The position numbers and the translations under genes were made by a program. The notes beneath the pieces were generated by a model. The model worked only from the letters and a program-made list of their open reading frames with translations, was not told the origin of the DNA and made no database searches. This document shows positions 12,426 through 25,190 of a stretch of DNA of 64,000 nt, piece by piece. Source of the DNA: Prinia subflava (lineage: Eukaryota; Chordata; Aves; Passeriformes; Cisticolidae); the NCBI RefSeq assembly GCF_021018805.1, contig NC_086256.1:13334032-13398031 (forward strand). Reading direction: 5' to 3'. The stretch's first letter is position 1. The number at the start of each line of letters is the position of its first letter.

Positions 12426-15400
12426 AAATGCCCCTACAGTTCTGAATCTTTCTGTACACACAGAAGGTTTGAAATCAGGATCTGAAACTCAATAGGTAGC
12501 TTGGAGTATTTTAAACCAAGTGGTCAGAAGAAAAATGGGAGAAATGTCACAGAAACACAGAAACTCAAGGCACCTGGTCCAGAAAAGCCACAAGTACATG
12601 AAATGCACTATCCAAAAAGTCTATATTTCAGCAGTGGCTTATAATTTTAGATATATGAAGTAAATATCTTTAATCATTCAGGATGATATTCACTAAAGAT
12701 AAGCTCTTCAAATTACTCTGCCTTCTTGCCCTAACCATCCTGTTGCAGTTCAGGACTCAGTCAGGAGAGGAAGTCTCTCTTCTGTTTCTCTCTGAAAATA
12801 TAAATACATTGCTTCTTTGTCCAAAAGCATTTGTAAGATCCTGGTCCCCTCAGCAGAGGGGACAGATATTTTTAACTGTTTCTCCCTCAATTTTTAGAGG
12901 AACAATCCTTCCAGGCTTTTTTTTTTCATTCATTTATTTATTTGGGGCAAACCTGCAGGCATACAAGAGAGACAGTGTGTGGATTTCTTTCTGGTTTGGG
13001 ATTTGTTGGGCAAAACACACTCTTGCTTTTCTCTGTCTTTTCACCAGTTTCTTTTAGGCTCCTTTTATTTCTTTGCAGGCACAGACCTCAATGAAACACC
13101 CCCAGTTAAATCAGTGAAACAGGGTACCGTGTGCCTTTTTGGTTTTGGAAGGATATAATTGAGAAAATAGTAATGTCTAATACAGCATAGCATAAGAAAA
13201 TATAAGGATAACATAAAAGTTAACAGAAAGTGACTAAATCTTTCAACCATATATTTTAAATTAAGTCTAAGTCATGAAAGGCAAGGGACAGAATTCAGTG
13301 GTCTTGATAGGCTCCCCAGCCATATGCTCTTGTTGCACTTACACACCTGACAGCAAATTTACTGTCTTGTCTGTCTATGTGAATTTCTGTAATTCTTGTC
13401 TGAATTTTTTACAACAGTTTGAATTGTGGAGTACATATGTGCAGCCTATGATTTGCACACTTTCTGGACCAACACCAAGAAGCATGTCCTATAATAATTT
13501 GCTAAAAATGGATCTTCTCTCTATTGATAATCTGAGATGAGATGCAAGATATAGAAGAGGTGATTATTGGAAATCAGTGAGTCGCATAACAGGTCTCACT
13601 TAGCACGGATTTATTGTAGAATCCTACCACTATATGCTGCATGCTGGAACATATTGTACCCTAATATATAATAGTTCAGAGATGACTGAAAAGAATGAGG
13701 TGAATCTAATTCTTTTCAGCTCAAGAAAGCTCACTGGCATTAGGAATTTAATTTGTCTGGCTTATTGAGAGGAATAAGGGAAAGCTGCATGGCAGTACTG
13801 GGAAGTGTAATAAAAAAAAGAAAAAAAGTCCTCTCCCCTGTGGGGTGCCCAGGGCAGAAGTGGAGGGGCTGTGTGTGCCAGTACCTAAAAGCAGCAGAGA
13901 GTGGGAGCAGATTTTAGTAAGTGAAACTGCTGTTCATTTCTTTGCTTATCTTTTTCAACCAGAGCTGAGAGAAAGATGATTAAGAAAAAACAGGACTTGT
14001 ATCCATAGCCATGGAGATCTATCCAGAAAAGCTACTGAAAAATAGTTGCTAAAGTATTTGTTAAAGTATTTTAGTTTTTAATAGAGTATTCTACATAATA
14101 AAATGTATTATGTACATTCCCCTTCCCAGTTTAACAATTCAAATAAAATTTGCAGGGAGTTTTGGTGTTCTAGAGAGGTCAGTGAGTGGTATACATATAC
14201 TGTGAGCACATTTACATGTGCTCAAGTGCTCTGGTAAAAAAAGAAGAGTTTTCTTCTTTTATATACTGAAAGAGCAAGGAAGAGCAACAAGAGCAATAGA
14301 GTCTGCAAGGCTGTCTCTTTAGATTTTAGGATTGCTGTCCTACAGATGTAATTAAAAAGAGCGTGTTAATCAATACACAACCAATTAAAATTGACAAGTG
14401 AAGAACAGAAACATTTTTGAAAGGGATCCTGTTCAACACTGTGTTTGGGCATTCGTGGAAAATTAAGGAGACACCTGCAAGCATGCAATTATTACTATAG
14501 TCTTTAGGACCAAGTTGCTTGCTTGATGATTGCAAAATCCCTCTGCATAATGAGCTCTCTTGTTCAGAAAACAAATCACACATATTTCAGAGAAAAACCT
14601 ACCTGCTTGGAGGTGGAAAATAAGTTTTTGTTGTTTTTATAAATTCCTGTTACCTGTACAGGAACAAAACAGACAAGAGTGTTTAAGATGGTATTTGTTC
14701 TTTGTAATTGTCTCCTTCCCTCATAGGTCATTGGAAAGAAGATTATTTTGAAAGTCCTGCAAACACTTGTCCTGCTGCATCAAACCTCTTCTAGCTGCCC
14801 AAAGCCAGAAAGGCTCTGATGCCAGAGAATATTCGTGCTTGTGAACAGTGAAAATGTGTACCTGCAATGTCACAACATTCCTCTGGAGCCAAGAGAGTTA
14901 ATTGTTCCCTGTGTTTCAGCTTGTGTGGCAAACCACACTGCCATGCTCAGCTGGGGGTTCACATCTAACATGCTTCTGTGCCATGGAGTGATATAATTAT
15001 CAATAGCATTAGCTGAGACAAAGAACTGGAGAGGGAGAAAAAGATGCACTGTATATACAGTCTACCTATTCACAAAATATTTTTCATTTGTTTGGCACAA
15101 CCCCAAGAAAAATACAGGTCTTAATTCTTGTTTTGGTACATGCTAGAACTTAATTTAGACCGAATTAAATTGGTAATTTAAATCCCTTTGCTAGTTTTTG
15201 CATTTGAGTAGGAAGACTATGTTACACCATAAACAAAAGAGCTACTTTACTTCAAAAGTGTATTACAATTACCCATAATGGCCCCCCATTTTATGAAGTG
15301 AAAGACAAAGCACTAAACTTTGTGTGCCATCATAGTTAAGTCTGGTGGGAAATGACATACAAGCTTTCAACACCTTAGGAGAAATTAATTACATAAAATC

Positions 15401-16019
15401 TAACAGACCAAATGGTCAAGCATAAGGAGTAGCATCACTTGTATTGATGAGCTGCTGTATAGCAAAATTCTGCCATTACCTCTTTGTTCAGCTAGCCATG
15501 GTATATAATTATAACAAGCTCTCTTTAATGTCATCATTGCATGTTGAGCCGCTTAAGGTCTTTTAGTAATTGGAAGTCACTCCCATGGATCTCATGTAGG
15601 GATGACATCACTTTTAAGTGAATAAGATTGATGTAAAGCAATGGACTCATGCTGTTTTTCTAAATTTCTAATATTTCTGTCTATTTTAAATTGCTACTTA
15701 GATCAATTGATGCTTTCATCTATTATTAAGGATTTAATGGATTCTTTTCTGTCTGTTGATTATGCTTCAGGTAAAATGCAGGAGGTTCTCAAGAGAAGAT
15801 TTGTTACTCAAAAGCTCTTACATGAAACAAGTTTTTAAAGGAAGGTTTTACAGAGTTTTGGTAGCTTTGCATCTAGTCCTTCTTGAGTCAAAAAGAAATT
15901 TTGATATATTTTGGATGCAGCTTTCATGGTTGCATTTCTCTATTCATCTCCATTCAGGCTTACTCTCAAAAAACAACTTGGACTGAAACAGGTTTCCTTT
16001 TAAATCAATAAGGACCAGA
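12426..16019. other. AT-rich non-coding DNA
   Basis: No gene is recognised. A small GC-richer patch lies at 13835-13890. A 124-codon plus-strand open frame at 12683-13057 is hydrophobic and phenylalanine-rich, as expected from T-rich DNA, and resembles nothing known. Confidence 0.6.
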
Positions 16020-16305
16020 TTGCACTGCCCTGGGGAGCTGTTCCAGTGCCCAGCCACCCTCTGGGTGAAGAAATTCCTGATATCCAACCTAAACCTTCCC
16101 GGGCTCAGCTTTAGGCCACTCCCTGGTGTCCTGTCCCAGAGCAGAGATCAGTGCCTGCCGCTCCTCTTCCCCTCAGGAGGAAGCTGTGGCTGCAGTGAGC
16201 TCTGCCCTCAGCCTCCTCCAGGCTGAGCAGACCCGGTGCCCTCAGCTGCTCCTCACAGGGCTTCCCCTCCAGGCCCTTCACTGCCTTTGGTCCTTCACCA
16301 TCTCC
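16020..16305 (-). mobile_element. CR1 LINE internal fragment, 3' end missing
   Basis: On the plus strand the phrases 'ctgggtgaagaaattcctga', 'tatccaacctaaaccttccc', 'ggccactccctggtgtcctgt', 'cctccaggctgagcagaccc' and 'ctcagctgctcctcacaggg' follow the usual order of an antisense CR1 ORF2 C-terminal region. Normally about 150 bp more of CR1, ending in the ATTCTRTG tail, should lie to the left. The sequence left of 16020 is instead unrelated AT-rich DNA. This copy therefore lacks its 3' end, through a later deletion or because it derives from a divergent subfamily. It is GC-rich and moderately diverged. Confidence 0.75.
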
Positions 16306-16445
16306 CTCCCTAATGACATTTAATATTAGGTACCTTCCAGGATGATAATCGGGGGAGAGGAGGCTGAAGAAACACACTCAAAACTTGATTTTTGCTTCTT
16401 TTCGTTGATTTCACCTTCTTTTCATTCTCACTTACACAAAGAGAT

Positions 16446-16542
16446 TAAAAAAACAAAACAAAACAAAACAAAAACCCCAACCCCCCCCCCCACATACACA
16501 CACAAAAAAAACCCACACCAAAACCACCCAACCAACCAACCT
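16446..16542 (+). repeat. A/C low-complexity tract
   Basis: (aaaac)n at 16447-16474 leads into cccc-aa-C11 (16475-16491), then (ca)n, A8, and cccacacc / (ccaa)n to 16542. The minus strand is correspondingly G/T-rich with several G-runs. The composition resembles the complement of the G/T tract at 38562-38690. Confidence 0.9.
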
Positions 16543-18634
16543 CACACATTGCCAACTATAAGAAATCTGCCTGTGTCCACATCTAGTCTTGCTGAGAGAC
16601 CAGGACCAGCAGCCAATACTCCTTAGTATTAAAAAATAAAAACAGAACTATTTTTGGGGGGCCTGTATTTATCCACCACACCGAAAAGCTGCCAGGTGAT
16701 GAAGAGGAATACATCTTACAAGAAATGGGAGCTGCTAGGAACCCTGCAGATGTAATTCTGCATAGCTCTCGACAGCATGTACAGCTCTATAGATTCTTGT
16801 GATCCAGGCAGAACCTCCTACAGATTTTCCTGGAACAATGAGCTAAACAAATGTTATAAGGGAAAAAAAGCCTCAGAAAATTATTATATTTTTTGGTAAA
16901 AATGTAAATATAGCATTAATGTCCCTCAGATGATTTATTGCTGCTTTGTATCTTTAGGATAACACAAGTCCATTTTGTTGTTCTACTTGATGGCACTTTT
17001 TCTCATGTATGGTTGAGCATAGAATAAACAGGCTCATAACTGTCAGCACATAAGTTACTGCCAATGCTGCCTTGGGGTCACATTAACTTATATACCTAAT
17101 TTTTCTTTTTCAGGTTGCTTTTTTTTTTTTTTTTTAATTAATAGCTTTCCTTACATGTATACATTTAGCATTTTCTTGTTTAGCTGACATAGTATACTTT
17201 TGGGGTTTCCCCTGTGGGTGTCAGAGAAAAAGATTGATGAATTATAATTTGATGAAGGTAGTTATGGTAGCAGAAAGTGAGAAATAGAATATTTGCAAAA
17301 TGCCAGAGGTGAAGGAATAAGACACACATGATTAAAGTTGCTATAAAATCAAAGCTGTCAAAGCAACAATAGCAGTAAAAGAGAAATATTCAAGTGATGT
17401 TGGCTTCCCCAGAACATCCAGTGGTGCCATGAAGCATATTATTTAGGCAAATCTGTTAGGAATACAGGGGGATTGGATTGGTTGTTTTTCTCACTGACTA
17501 CAACAAACACAGTGAACTATAAACATTGTTTGCTCCAGGAATTTTGTCCAGGACAACTGGGGATTGCAAGATCCTAATAGAATTCACAGTGCAAACATTT
17601 ACAGCAGTCCATGAAAGGACCAACTAAATGGAAGAAAGGTAAAGAACCTGGGGATGAGACCTGAGCATCAAAGTGCAGCAGAAAAACCAGAGAGAAACAG
17701 GCTTAGCAAAGGCCTGAAGTAAGCAGGACGTAAAGGCTATCTTTAATATAAAGTACTTTTCATTGTGGTTAAATACAAACATTTGTCATGTTGGTGTCTG
17801 AGTCACTTGTCCCTCAAATAAGTGAGGGCAAAACAACTAGAAACCAACTTGCCTCTTAAGTATAATCTAGAATGATTTTTTCAAAATATATATCATTTTC
17901 TCTCTTGTAACATTGTTTCCAAATTTGTTAACAATTATTTAATGCCTTGATAGCAGGTTTTTTCACCTTTATGGTCAGGACTGATAGGGGATGTTGTCCA
18001 AAACTTATTACTTCTTTGAAAAAAACAAAAGGCAGAAAAAAAAATCTAAATGACACTCTGTGTGCAGACAAAATCCTACAGGCAACTCCAAGACTGGGGA
18101 ATCTCAGGACACAGATGTTGCTACATGTCAGACAGCACCCCTCTGGCAGAAGGTGGGTAGGCAATGAGGAGAAAGTTCTTATAGAGGACAAACTCATGCT
18201 TTTTCTATTCTCTATCAGCTATGAATAATTACTGAGAAAGGGCTGAACTACATTTTATATATTGTCATCAGAAAAGTTCTAAAGGGAAGAGCAAAAGAGG
18301 ATATTGACTGCATGAGGAAGCAAAGAAAAATATTAGACATGAAATTATTAAATACAAGTGGTAGAAAGAAAAGCACAGTGAACACTGCTTACATAGTTAA
18401 AGATACCAGTGTGGAGCAGGGGCTACAGAAGAGTAAAAGAGACATGTTTTCAGAAAGAGTACAGAAGTTGCTGAATACTTCTTCCCTGTTTTAGTTCAGA
18501 CAGCAGCTTTATCTGCTGGCCCAGGGAAGCAACACATTTCTCTCAGGGAAAATCTCAAAAGGTGCAGGACAAGGCTGTAGAGCTGTAATGATGAACAGAT
18601 TTGGTGCCTAGTGTCACACTTATTGTTGAAAGAT

Positions 18635-18655
18635 CCTTCCTTCCTTCCTTCCTTT
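18635..18655 (+). repeat. (TTCC)n microsatellite
   Basis: About four and a half copies of the ttcc tetranucleotide, followed by a short T-run. It is a simple sequence repeat, probably length-variable. Confidence 0.9.
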
Positions 18656-20690
18656 TTGTTCCTTTGTGCCCGTCCAGATCTCTGACAGTGTTAAAGCCAA
18701 CTCTGTTGCCAATGGTCTTCAAGAAGGCTGTGAGAAAACTGTCAACAAAATTTCAGCAGAACCAGATGAGATTTTATGTGACTCCAGCTTTTGTCATAAA
18801 CCTGGAATCCAGACCAGGTTTGTCCAAAACTGTTTCCAGTGACTCATACCAAATGTTCACCTTGCACTCTTTTTCAGTGAAACACGTAACATATGGACTT
18901 GTTTACGCAGGGACTGAGGAATGGGTTTAGTTGGACTCAGAGATTCAAAAGTAAAAATAAAAATGCTAAACCAGAGCAAGTACAAAACCTGCAGCTGCAT
19001 TCAGAACCACACTAAGAAAGGACTCATACCAAGGACAAAACAGAGATTTCCTTCCTCTGTGTCATTTTCTAAGACATGCTGACAAGCACTGGAGACACAT
19101 TTAAATGTAGATTTTACTGGTTTATTTTAACTCAATCTCTCCATCTGACAGTGAAATAGAGAAATTCAGGTTTAGTCCTGGAATCAGCACAGTTGTCCCA
19201 TGGCCAGGTTAGTGGCTTACCTATTCCCCCCCAGTGAAGAAATTGTAGCTAGTTTTTGTTTCCATAGTGTTGGAATGTTATGGAGGCTGGAGGTTTCCCT
19301 GCTTCCAGGAAACTTGGAATACAGTGGAGAAAGCCCTTAGCTAATGACAGTGAAGGGCATTCTGGGAATTATCAGGTGCTAGAACATCTCCAGGAATGCC
19401 TTGCTTTTAATGTTGTCCTGCATTAAAGCTGAGATTTTTAAGTTTAGTCTAGAAATACCTAAGCCTAAAGGGAGATTGGGCATGAAAATTCATATGGTCC
19501 ATTTTTCAGTTTGTCTGAACAGAAAAATAAAAGATGCCAAATACTAAGTTTGTCATGAAGACATATATGTTTCATTAAACAGGTAGATTTGGCTTTTTAT
19601 TAAATGAAGTTTTTATGAACACAGCAAAGTTACATTTCTAAACACAAGGTACTAGCACTTTTGATATATGCTAGACTATTTATGTCCCCATCTGTTCAAA
19701 AGACACTGTCTGATCCTTTATTCCTTCAGGTTCTTTATTGTGTCCTCATTATGTATCCCTGAAAGTACTATCTGAATTTGGACTCTGAAGTATTTCTCAC
19801 ATTTAATGCACTCCTCATGTTATCTGGTTTTTGCTTTCAGTTTCCCTGAACTGTTTAGCAGACATGGTGACCATCTCACTGAAAGCAATGTCTGAAACTA
19901 GCAAAAAAGCTTCAAAATCTATTTGAAAACAAAGAAGTGCCTATTGTTTGTCTTTTTTTCTCAAGCTCATTGAAATTTTATTCACTAGAGTGCAGTGATT
20001 ATTATCAGGAAATTAAAATGAAACTTCTCCTATAAACTAAGTTCAAAAAGGAACTACAAAAGTAAAATTAAATTTAATTAGTCTTGATTCCATCCAGTCA
20101 CCAAATCTGAGCATCTAGTTTTGTTATGTAGACTCTAAGACCAGGCAGTAACTTAAAGGATTAGCATCAATCTAACATCAAACCTGCTGGGGTTGAGAGG
20201 GAACAGACAGAACTATGCAGCACCCAAATCCTTGGAAGGTATGAAGTTCACCTGATATTGTATTTTTAAATCCAAAGCTCTCTCCAATTTACTGCAGACA
20301 AAAGGTTTTGAGTAAAACAAGGTATACAAGGCCTCCAGCCACATTTGTGATAACCAAAAACAATGCTACAGACTCTTGTTCCAGAACAAGCTCTTGATTT
20401 TTTACTTATTCAAATCCAACATCAAAGCTGAAGTAACCAGGATCTCAAGCGAGACACAAGAAAATGCCCAGTGATCCAATTCTGCAAACATATTAATTAT
20501 CTGTGTGTGCAGGAGAAAGTTTGAAAAATAATTCTCTAGAATCCAGCACAGAGACACTGAGCACCTGTACTTGCTATCCACAAGTTCTCTCCTGTGTTTT
20601 ACAAATGGTATTATCTACAAAAGCCAAAGAGACTTCTTATAAGGAAAAATGTAGTATATGCCCTTAGATATTTGCAGATACTTCTATCTC

Positions 20691-20729
20691 AAAAAAAAAA
20701 AAACCACCAAAAACCCAAAAAACAAAACC
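20691..20729 (+). repeat. A-rich tract with CC interruptions
   Basis: A13 followed by ccacc, aaaaaccc, aaaaaac and aaaacc blocks. It is one of several A(n)C(n) tracts in the window. Confidence 0.85.
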
Positions 20730-22048
20730 ATAGAAGAAAGAGACATTAGCTGTGAAAGAATTTTGCTACAGAGTAGTAGCTCCTGGTACCACAAAATTAC
20801 AGCATCCATTCTCTACAGAAACAACAGGGGTACTTCAAAACTAAGACTATAAGTTATGTTCTCTACCAGAGAAAGTGTGTAAAATTGGAAAGCTACCCCA
20901 CAATTCTAATGGAATACAGTGTTTAAATGTGACAAAAAAGTCACTTCAGAGACCCAAATCATACTTTGAATACTTATTCCACAAAAGCAGGGGATGAATT
21001 TTAAAGTGGGATTTAATGTTTGTTATATAATACAATTTTTAAAATTACTGAATGTTTACATGTGCAAAGAAATGTAACTTTGTAGTCTTTTCTGTACAAC
21101 AGACCCTATTAAATTCTAATTTCTGTTTTATCTTTCCAAGCAGAATCTTTTTTGCTGTTCAAAGGAAGTAATCTCAGGATGAAAACTCTCCAAATGGAAA
21201 TGAATTCAAACTGTGTACGACACTGGTTTTCTACAAAACTGACCAGTTTTTCAATATCTTTAGGTCACTGTAGAGCTGATGTGATATTGTATGAAATTCC
21301 ATCTGAAATAACAGCCTTTGGAATATATTTATAGTGTTATTTCTGTAGTTCTCAGTACTTCTGCAGTACTGAGGCTGTTCTTAGACAAAAAAGAGATCAC
21401 AGCAGGAAAGAAATCTCCTTCCTTCTAACAACTCACCTTCACCAGAAGCTCTTTACTAAAGAAAGTCCAAGAATTTTACTCTAGTTTTATCTATCCCTAG
21501 TTCAATATAAAAGTGTTCCTGCCTAGGAGCTGGAATGCAGTAACGATCATAACCCAGATCTGAAACTGAAAACTTGGCTTTTATATTTTAAGAGAAAACT
21601 TTGGGGGTTTTCCTCAGGCCTTCTACTTTTGCTTTCATACATACATTTAAGTTAAGAATGTCTGTACAAGGAATATAAGTGCTCCTTTTGCAGGAGATGC
21701 ATAATCATTGCATGTAACATTTTTAAAGATCACACAGTAAAGAGAACACAGACAATTATTCCCTCTAAATAAACATTCATAATGGTTCTTAAAATTCATA
21801 AGGAAATAAATTTTACTCTATTTTACACTTTTTTAGATCCACTTCTTGGATCTAATCAGGGCTGGAAGTAGATTTGGGGAATGCAAGAAAAAATGCAAAG
21901 AAGGGAGTTGAAGTCTGATCAAAAATATACAAGTGCCAGAGTCTAAAACCCAAACTAACTCTGAGAAAATGATGAATGCAATATGGCAGACCCAGTAAGG
22001 TTCTGAGATGAGTGACCTGTTGGCAGCTCAGCACCTCAAAGTTTGGTT

Positions 22049-22090
22049 GCAGCTTTATAATGGTTTATAATGATATGCAGCTTTATAATG
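22049..22090 (+). repeat. Short direct repeat gcagctttataatg
   Basis: gcagctttataatg occurs at 22049-22062 and 22077-22090, 28 bp apart. A third 'tttataatg' lies between them. It is a local duplication with no evident function. Confidence 0.8.
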
Positions 22091-22892
22091 AGGGCAGGCA
22101 ACCTCCCAGATAAAAACCTATTTTTTCATTCTGCTTTGGTTTTAGTGGAATTCTCCCAGCACATGAAGAATGCTTTCCTCAACAGGCAAACATGATCTCT
22201 GCTCCACTTGCACAAGGAAGGAAAGCCCCTGCCTCCCAGATCCAAGGCTATAGGAGCACTCAGGAATGCCCACTCTGGAGAACTTTCTTTCCTAGAGAAG
22301 CAGAACATTTTGTGCCTTTCTCCTAAACAGCATCTTTGACCACAAGTTGAGTCTGTTGGATTGATGGCAGCACTGTATAGATTAAATATGGAAATTCTCA
22401 AAGCAGTGATTCACATTAACTCCCTAAGAACTGACACACGGGGTGCAGGGGGTGTCTGTGGAAAATGACAAAACAAATTATACTAAAGGGATCATGCTGT
22501 GAAAAAAATTCTTGGTATTTCTACTGAGGAGAAGTAGTAAAAAGGCAACTCATCAAAGGTTATAAAATTATTATTGCTATTACAGTTTGTCCTCAAACTA
22601 AGACTAAGTTTTTACAACACAAGGAGACACAGATTATTTGTGGTTTGGCAGCTGAACTGAAAGAGAAAATAGTTACTCAAAAAATATTTCAGAGCAAACA
22701 AAACTTTAAGTGATTAGGACTCTTGGTGCTGAAATGAAAAATAATCAAAATCTCTCTTCTTTTGTGAGTATAAAACTGCAAAGGAAATGAAAGGAGAGAT
22801 TCCCATAACAGAGGACAACTCCTTTTTAATAAATAGGTCAGTTGATAACAACTTGCACATGGCATATGGAAAATATGGTTTCAACATCTACC

Positions 22893-22955
22893 TCCAGCCA
22901 AAGAGATCTGAACCTCGATTTCTAAAGCACATGTCCTAACCAACAGGCTAGAGGG
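22893..22955 (-). mobile_element. tRNA-derived SINE relic (MIR/CORE-SINE-like)
   Basis: Read on the minus strand, 'tagcctgttggttag' (22936-22950) resembles a tRNA-type polymerase III A box. It is followed after a tRNA-like gap by 'gaggttcagatct' (22905-22917), which resembles a B box (GGTTCRANTCC). The copy at 30858 has the same arrangement with about 7 bp more between the boxes. No cloverleaf of a functional tRNA can be drawn. This fits the tRNA-like head of an old amniote MIR-type SINE. The family name is inference. Confidence 0.5.
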
Positions 22956-23037
22956 GAACTCTTGTCCTTACATTCTCAATGTAAACAACAAACAGAAATT
23001 TTATATATCACTTGTAAGATATGAGGAAGAGATGATC

Positions 23038-23124
23038 TTCCAAATGCACTTTATTTCCATTACTCAGATACCCATTTTGACTTTCCAAATGCACTTTTAT
23101 TTCCATTACTCAGATACTCATTTA
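23038..23124 (+). repeat. 45-bp direct repeat, two copies
   Basis: ttccaaatgcac...tttatttccattactcagatac..catttt at 23038-23078 recurs at 23083-23124. The spacing is 45 bp, with a one-base T insertion and a ccc/ctc difference. It is a recent-looking tandem duplication. Confidence 0.9.
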
Positions 23125-23493
23125 AAAGCTACGTATATTGGCTTGTATAATCACATACTGTACTGAAGCAGAAAAAGATTAGGTTCAAGCTAGTCTTGTA
23201 GTTTTGTAACTGAAAAAAACAGGCATCTGAAGTTGCATCCCTTCTCTTAGACTTTGTAAAGAATATTTAGCAATTAAGACAACAAAAGAATAAGAACCAT
23301 CTCCTGAAGAGCTGTAGTAATGGCACTCAGCTGTGCAACCAAAAGTACTTCATACTGCCCCTTATCATTTCAATGTTCAACTATTTCAGGTAAGAATGAA
23401 ATAGTTTCAGTATCAGAGTGTGGTTAAGTGTGCATCTTACACATCACAGCATCTTCTTGGTGTGTGATTTATCCCCCCAGACAGCCCTGTGTG

Positions 23494-23518
23494 TATGCAT
23501 ATGTAATACATATGCATA
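23494..23518. repeat. 25-bp perfect palindrome
   Basis: The arms tatgcatatgta (23494-23505) and tacatatgcata (23507-23518) are exact reverse complements around a single central base (23506). The left arm and the gtgtg before it form an alternating purine-pyrimidine run. The core ATGCATATG resembles POU/Oct palindromic sites. The function is unknown. Confidence 0.9.
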
Positions 23519-25162
23519 TTTTCATATATACACATAAATAAGAACTGACCTTTGATTTTCCCCACCTTGAGAAACATGTACTTCTGAGCCATTCGGTCAA
23601 AAGCCAACACAATATGATAACTAATAAAAAAAACCCTCACTGATAATTTTTGATTTTGGTAATTCCAAGCAGATGTTATTACAACAGTGAATGCTTGAAA
23701 TTCTCCACTTTTCCAAGGAAAGCTGGGGAGGAGTCAGATGAAGCTGATCCAACCCTCCACTGATTGTTATGATTGGCTTTCTAGCCCTTTGAACCTCGGA
23801 GCAGCAAAACCAGGCTGTAATGCAGACCAGAACCTGGCTCTAAGCCTTTGTGTTTTCAGCAGCAGAAAATACAGTTTTCAATAAGCAAAATGAACCTCAT
23901 AGGCCTGACAGATCTTGAAAGTTTGGTCCAAGCAGTTTAATGTAAAGCCATACGTTTCTGTACAGTGTCTGGATTCATATAACAGGTCTTTACAGAAATT
24001 TAAGTGTTGACAGATAAGATGGAATGCTTTCATGTATTTAATGTCTCTCCTGCCCTGCTAAATGAAAATTATAGTGCCATAGATTAATGTGCTTGTAAAG
24101 AAAACTACCTTATCAAAAATTTAAACTCAGCTTTATTTTTAAAAATGCAGGAAGAAATGTTAAATAAACATCAACCGGTGTTATCTAAAGTATTCAAAGT
24201 TATAACAGTCTCAGTGGTTTTTCTCCTGTTCACTCTCAACATCTATAAGTTGTTTGAAATGCAATTAGTGAGAAAACTTTGAAAGGAAACCTTGACAATT
24301 CTTTTCAATAAAAATATTTATTTTTACTTCACTGGTCTGAGAATGTCATGAATTTTCCTTTGTGGCTCAGAACTGCACTTTAATACCTTGATAGATCATA
24401 ACTGTTAGGTTATTATAAAATGCTGACAGATGAGGCTGTGATTTGTGAAAGCTCCATATGAATTTTACTTTTAATTTCTGTTAACATTTGACAGAGCTTC
24501 CTGACATTAGAACCACAAAGTTCATTGAAATTCAGCAGTAGTTGAGCACCTTGCATACATTTCTCATTTACAGATAACACTTGTACATCTCCTGACACAA
24601 AGATTCAAAATTAATCTCGTCAAAAGCTGGAAGAAACACACAGCATTTTATTTCACAATAAAACTGAATGCATCAGAGGGCCTCTGTGTTGGTAAATTAC
24701 TCCAGTTGGGCATAGGGAGGATTTTTAATTGGTTTGCATCTTTCCTGTTCTGACAATGTTATATCAAACACATCAAAAAGTAAATAAATGACTGAGGTTG
24801 CCCCCAAGGTGGCATGTCAGCAGCAGTGTTCCTCAAAATTATTACCAAAATCATGAATGGCTCATACAGACTAACAGCTCCTGGAATTTTTCGATTATTT
24901 GTGTAATAAAGTAAGAACAAGCTTTGTGAGTTATGAATCAATATTTAATGAAGTCTAGCTTTCATAACTGACATCTTTACTTATTAACATAATCAGCTAT
25001 TTGAAGAAAAATGTACTAAGATAATAAAATAAGAAGCAGTAAATAACTACACAATAAATATAGCAAAAGTAATATCACTCTGGTCTTCTCAAATTTCATG
25101 TATTAGTCCTATTTTAATGACTAGGGTGAAATACTACTCAAAACTGCTTCAGTATCTGTGGT

Positions 25163-25190
25163 TGGAGTGATGGAGTGATGGAGTGGATGG
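25163..25190 (+). repeat. Short ggagtgat repeat
   Basis: tggagtga occurs about three times in tandem (tggagtgatggagtgatgg), then degrades to gagtggatgg. It is a short slippage repeat. Confidence 0.8.

Larger units (their letters stand above)
16306..22890. other. AT-rich non-coding DNA with simple repeats
   Basis: No gene is recognised in this 6.6-kb stretch. Simple tracts are listed separately at 16446, 18635 and 20691. A T17 run lies at 17119-17135. A short repeat of gcagctttataatg lies near 22049. A 109-codon plus open frame (18601-18930) partly runs through the TTCC microsatellite and resembles nothing known. Confidence 0.6.

Noticed and set aside
18601..18930. 109-codon plus open frame
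   Set aside because: It reads through a TTCC microsatellite, has no start in good context and resembles no known protein.
22893..22955. Functional tRNA gene on minus strand
   Set aside because: A- and B-box-like motifs exist, but acceptor, anticodon and T stems cannot be drawn. It is better explained as a SINE relic.
23765..23800. B-box-like 'gaggttcaaagg' on minus near 23.79 kb
   Set aside because: A single short motif without a matching A box at the right distance. Not enough to call a SINE.
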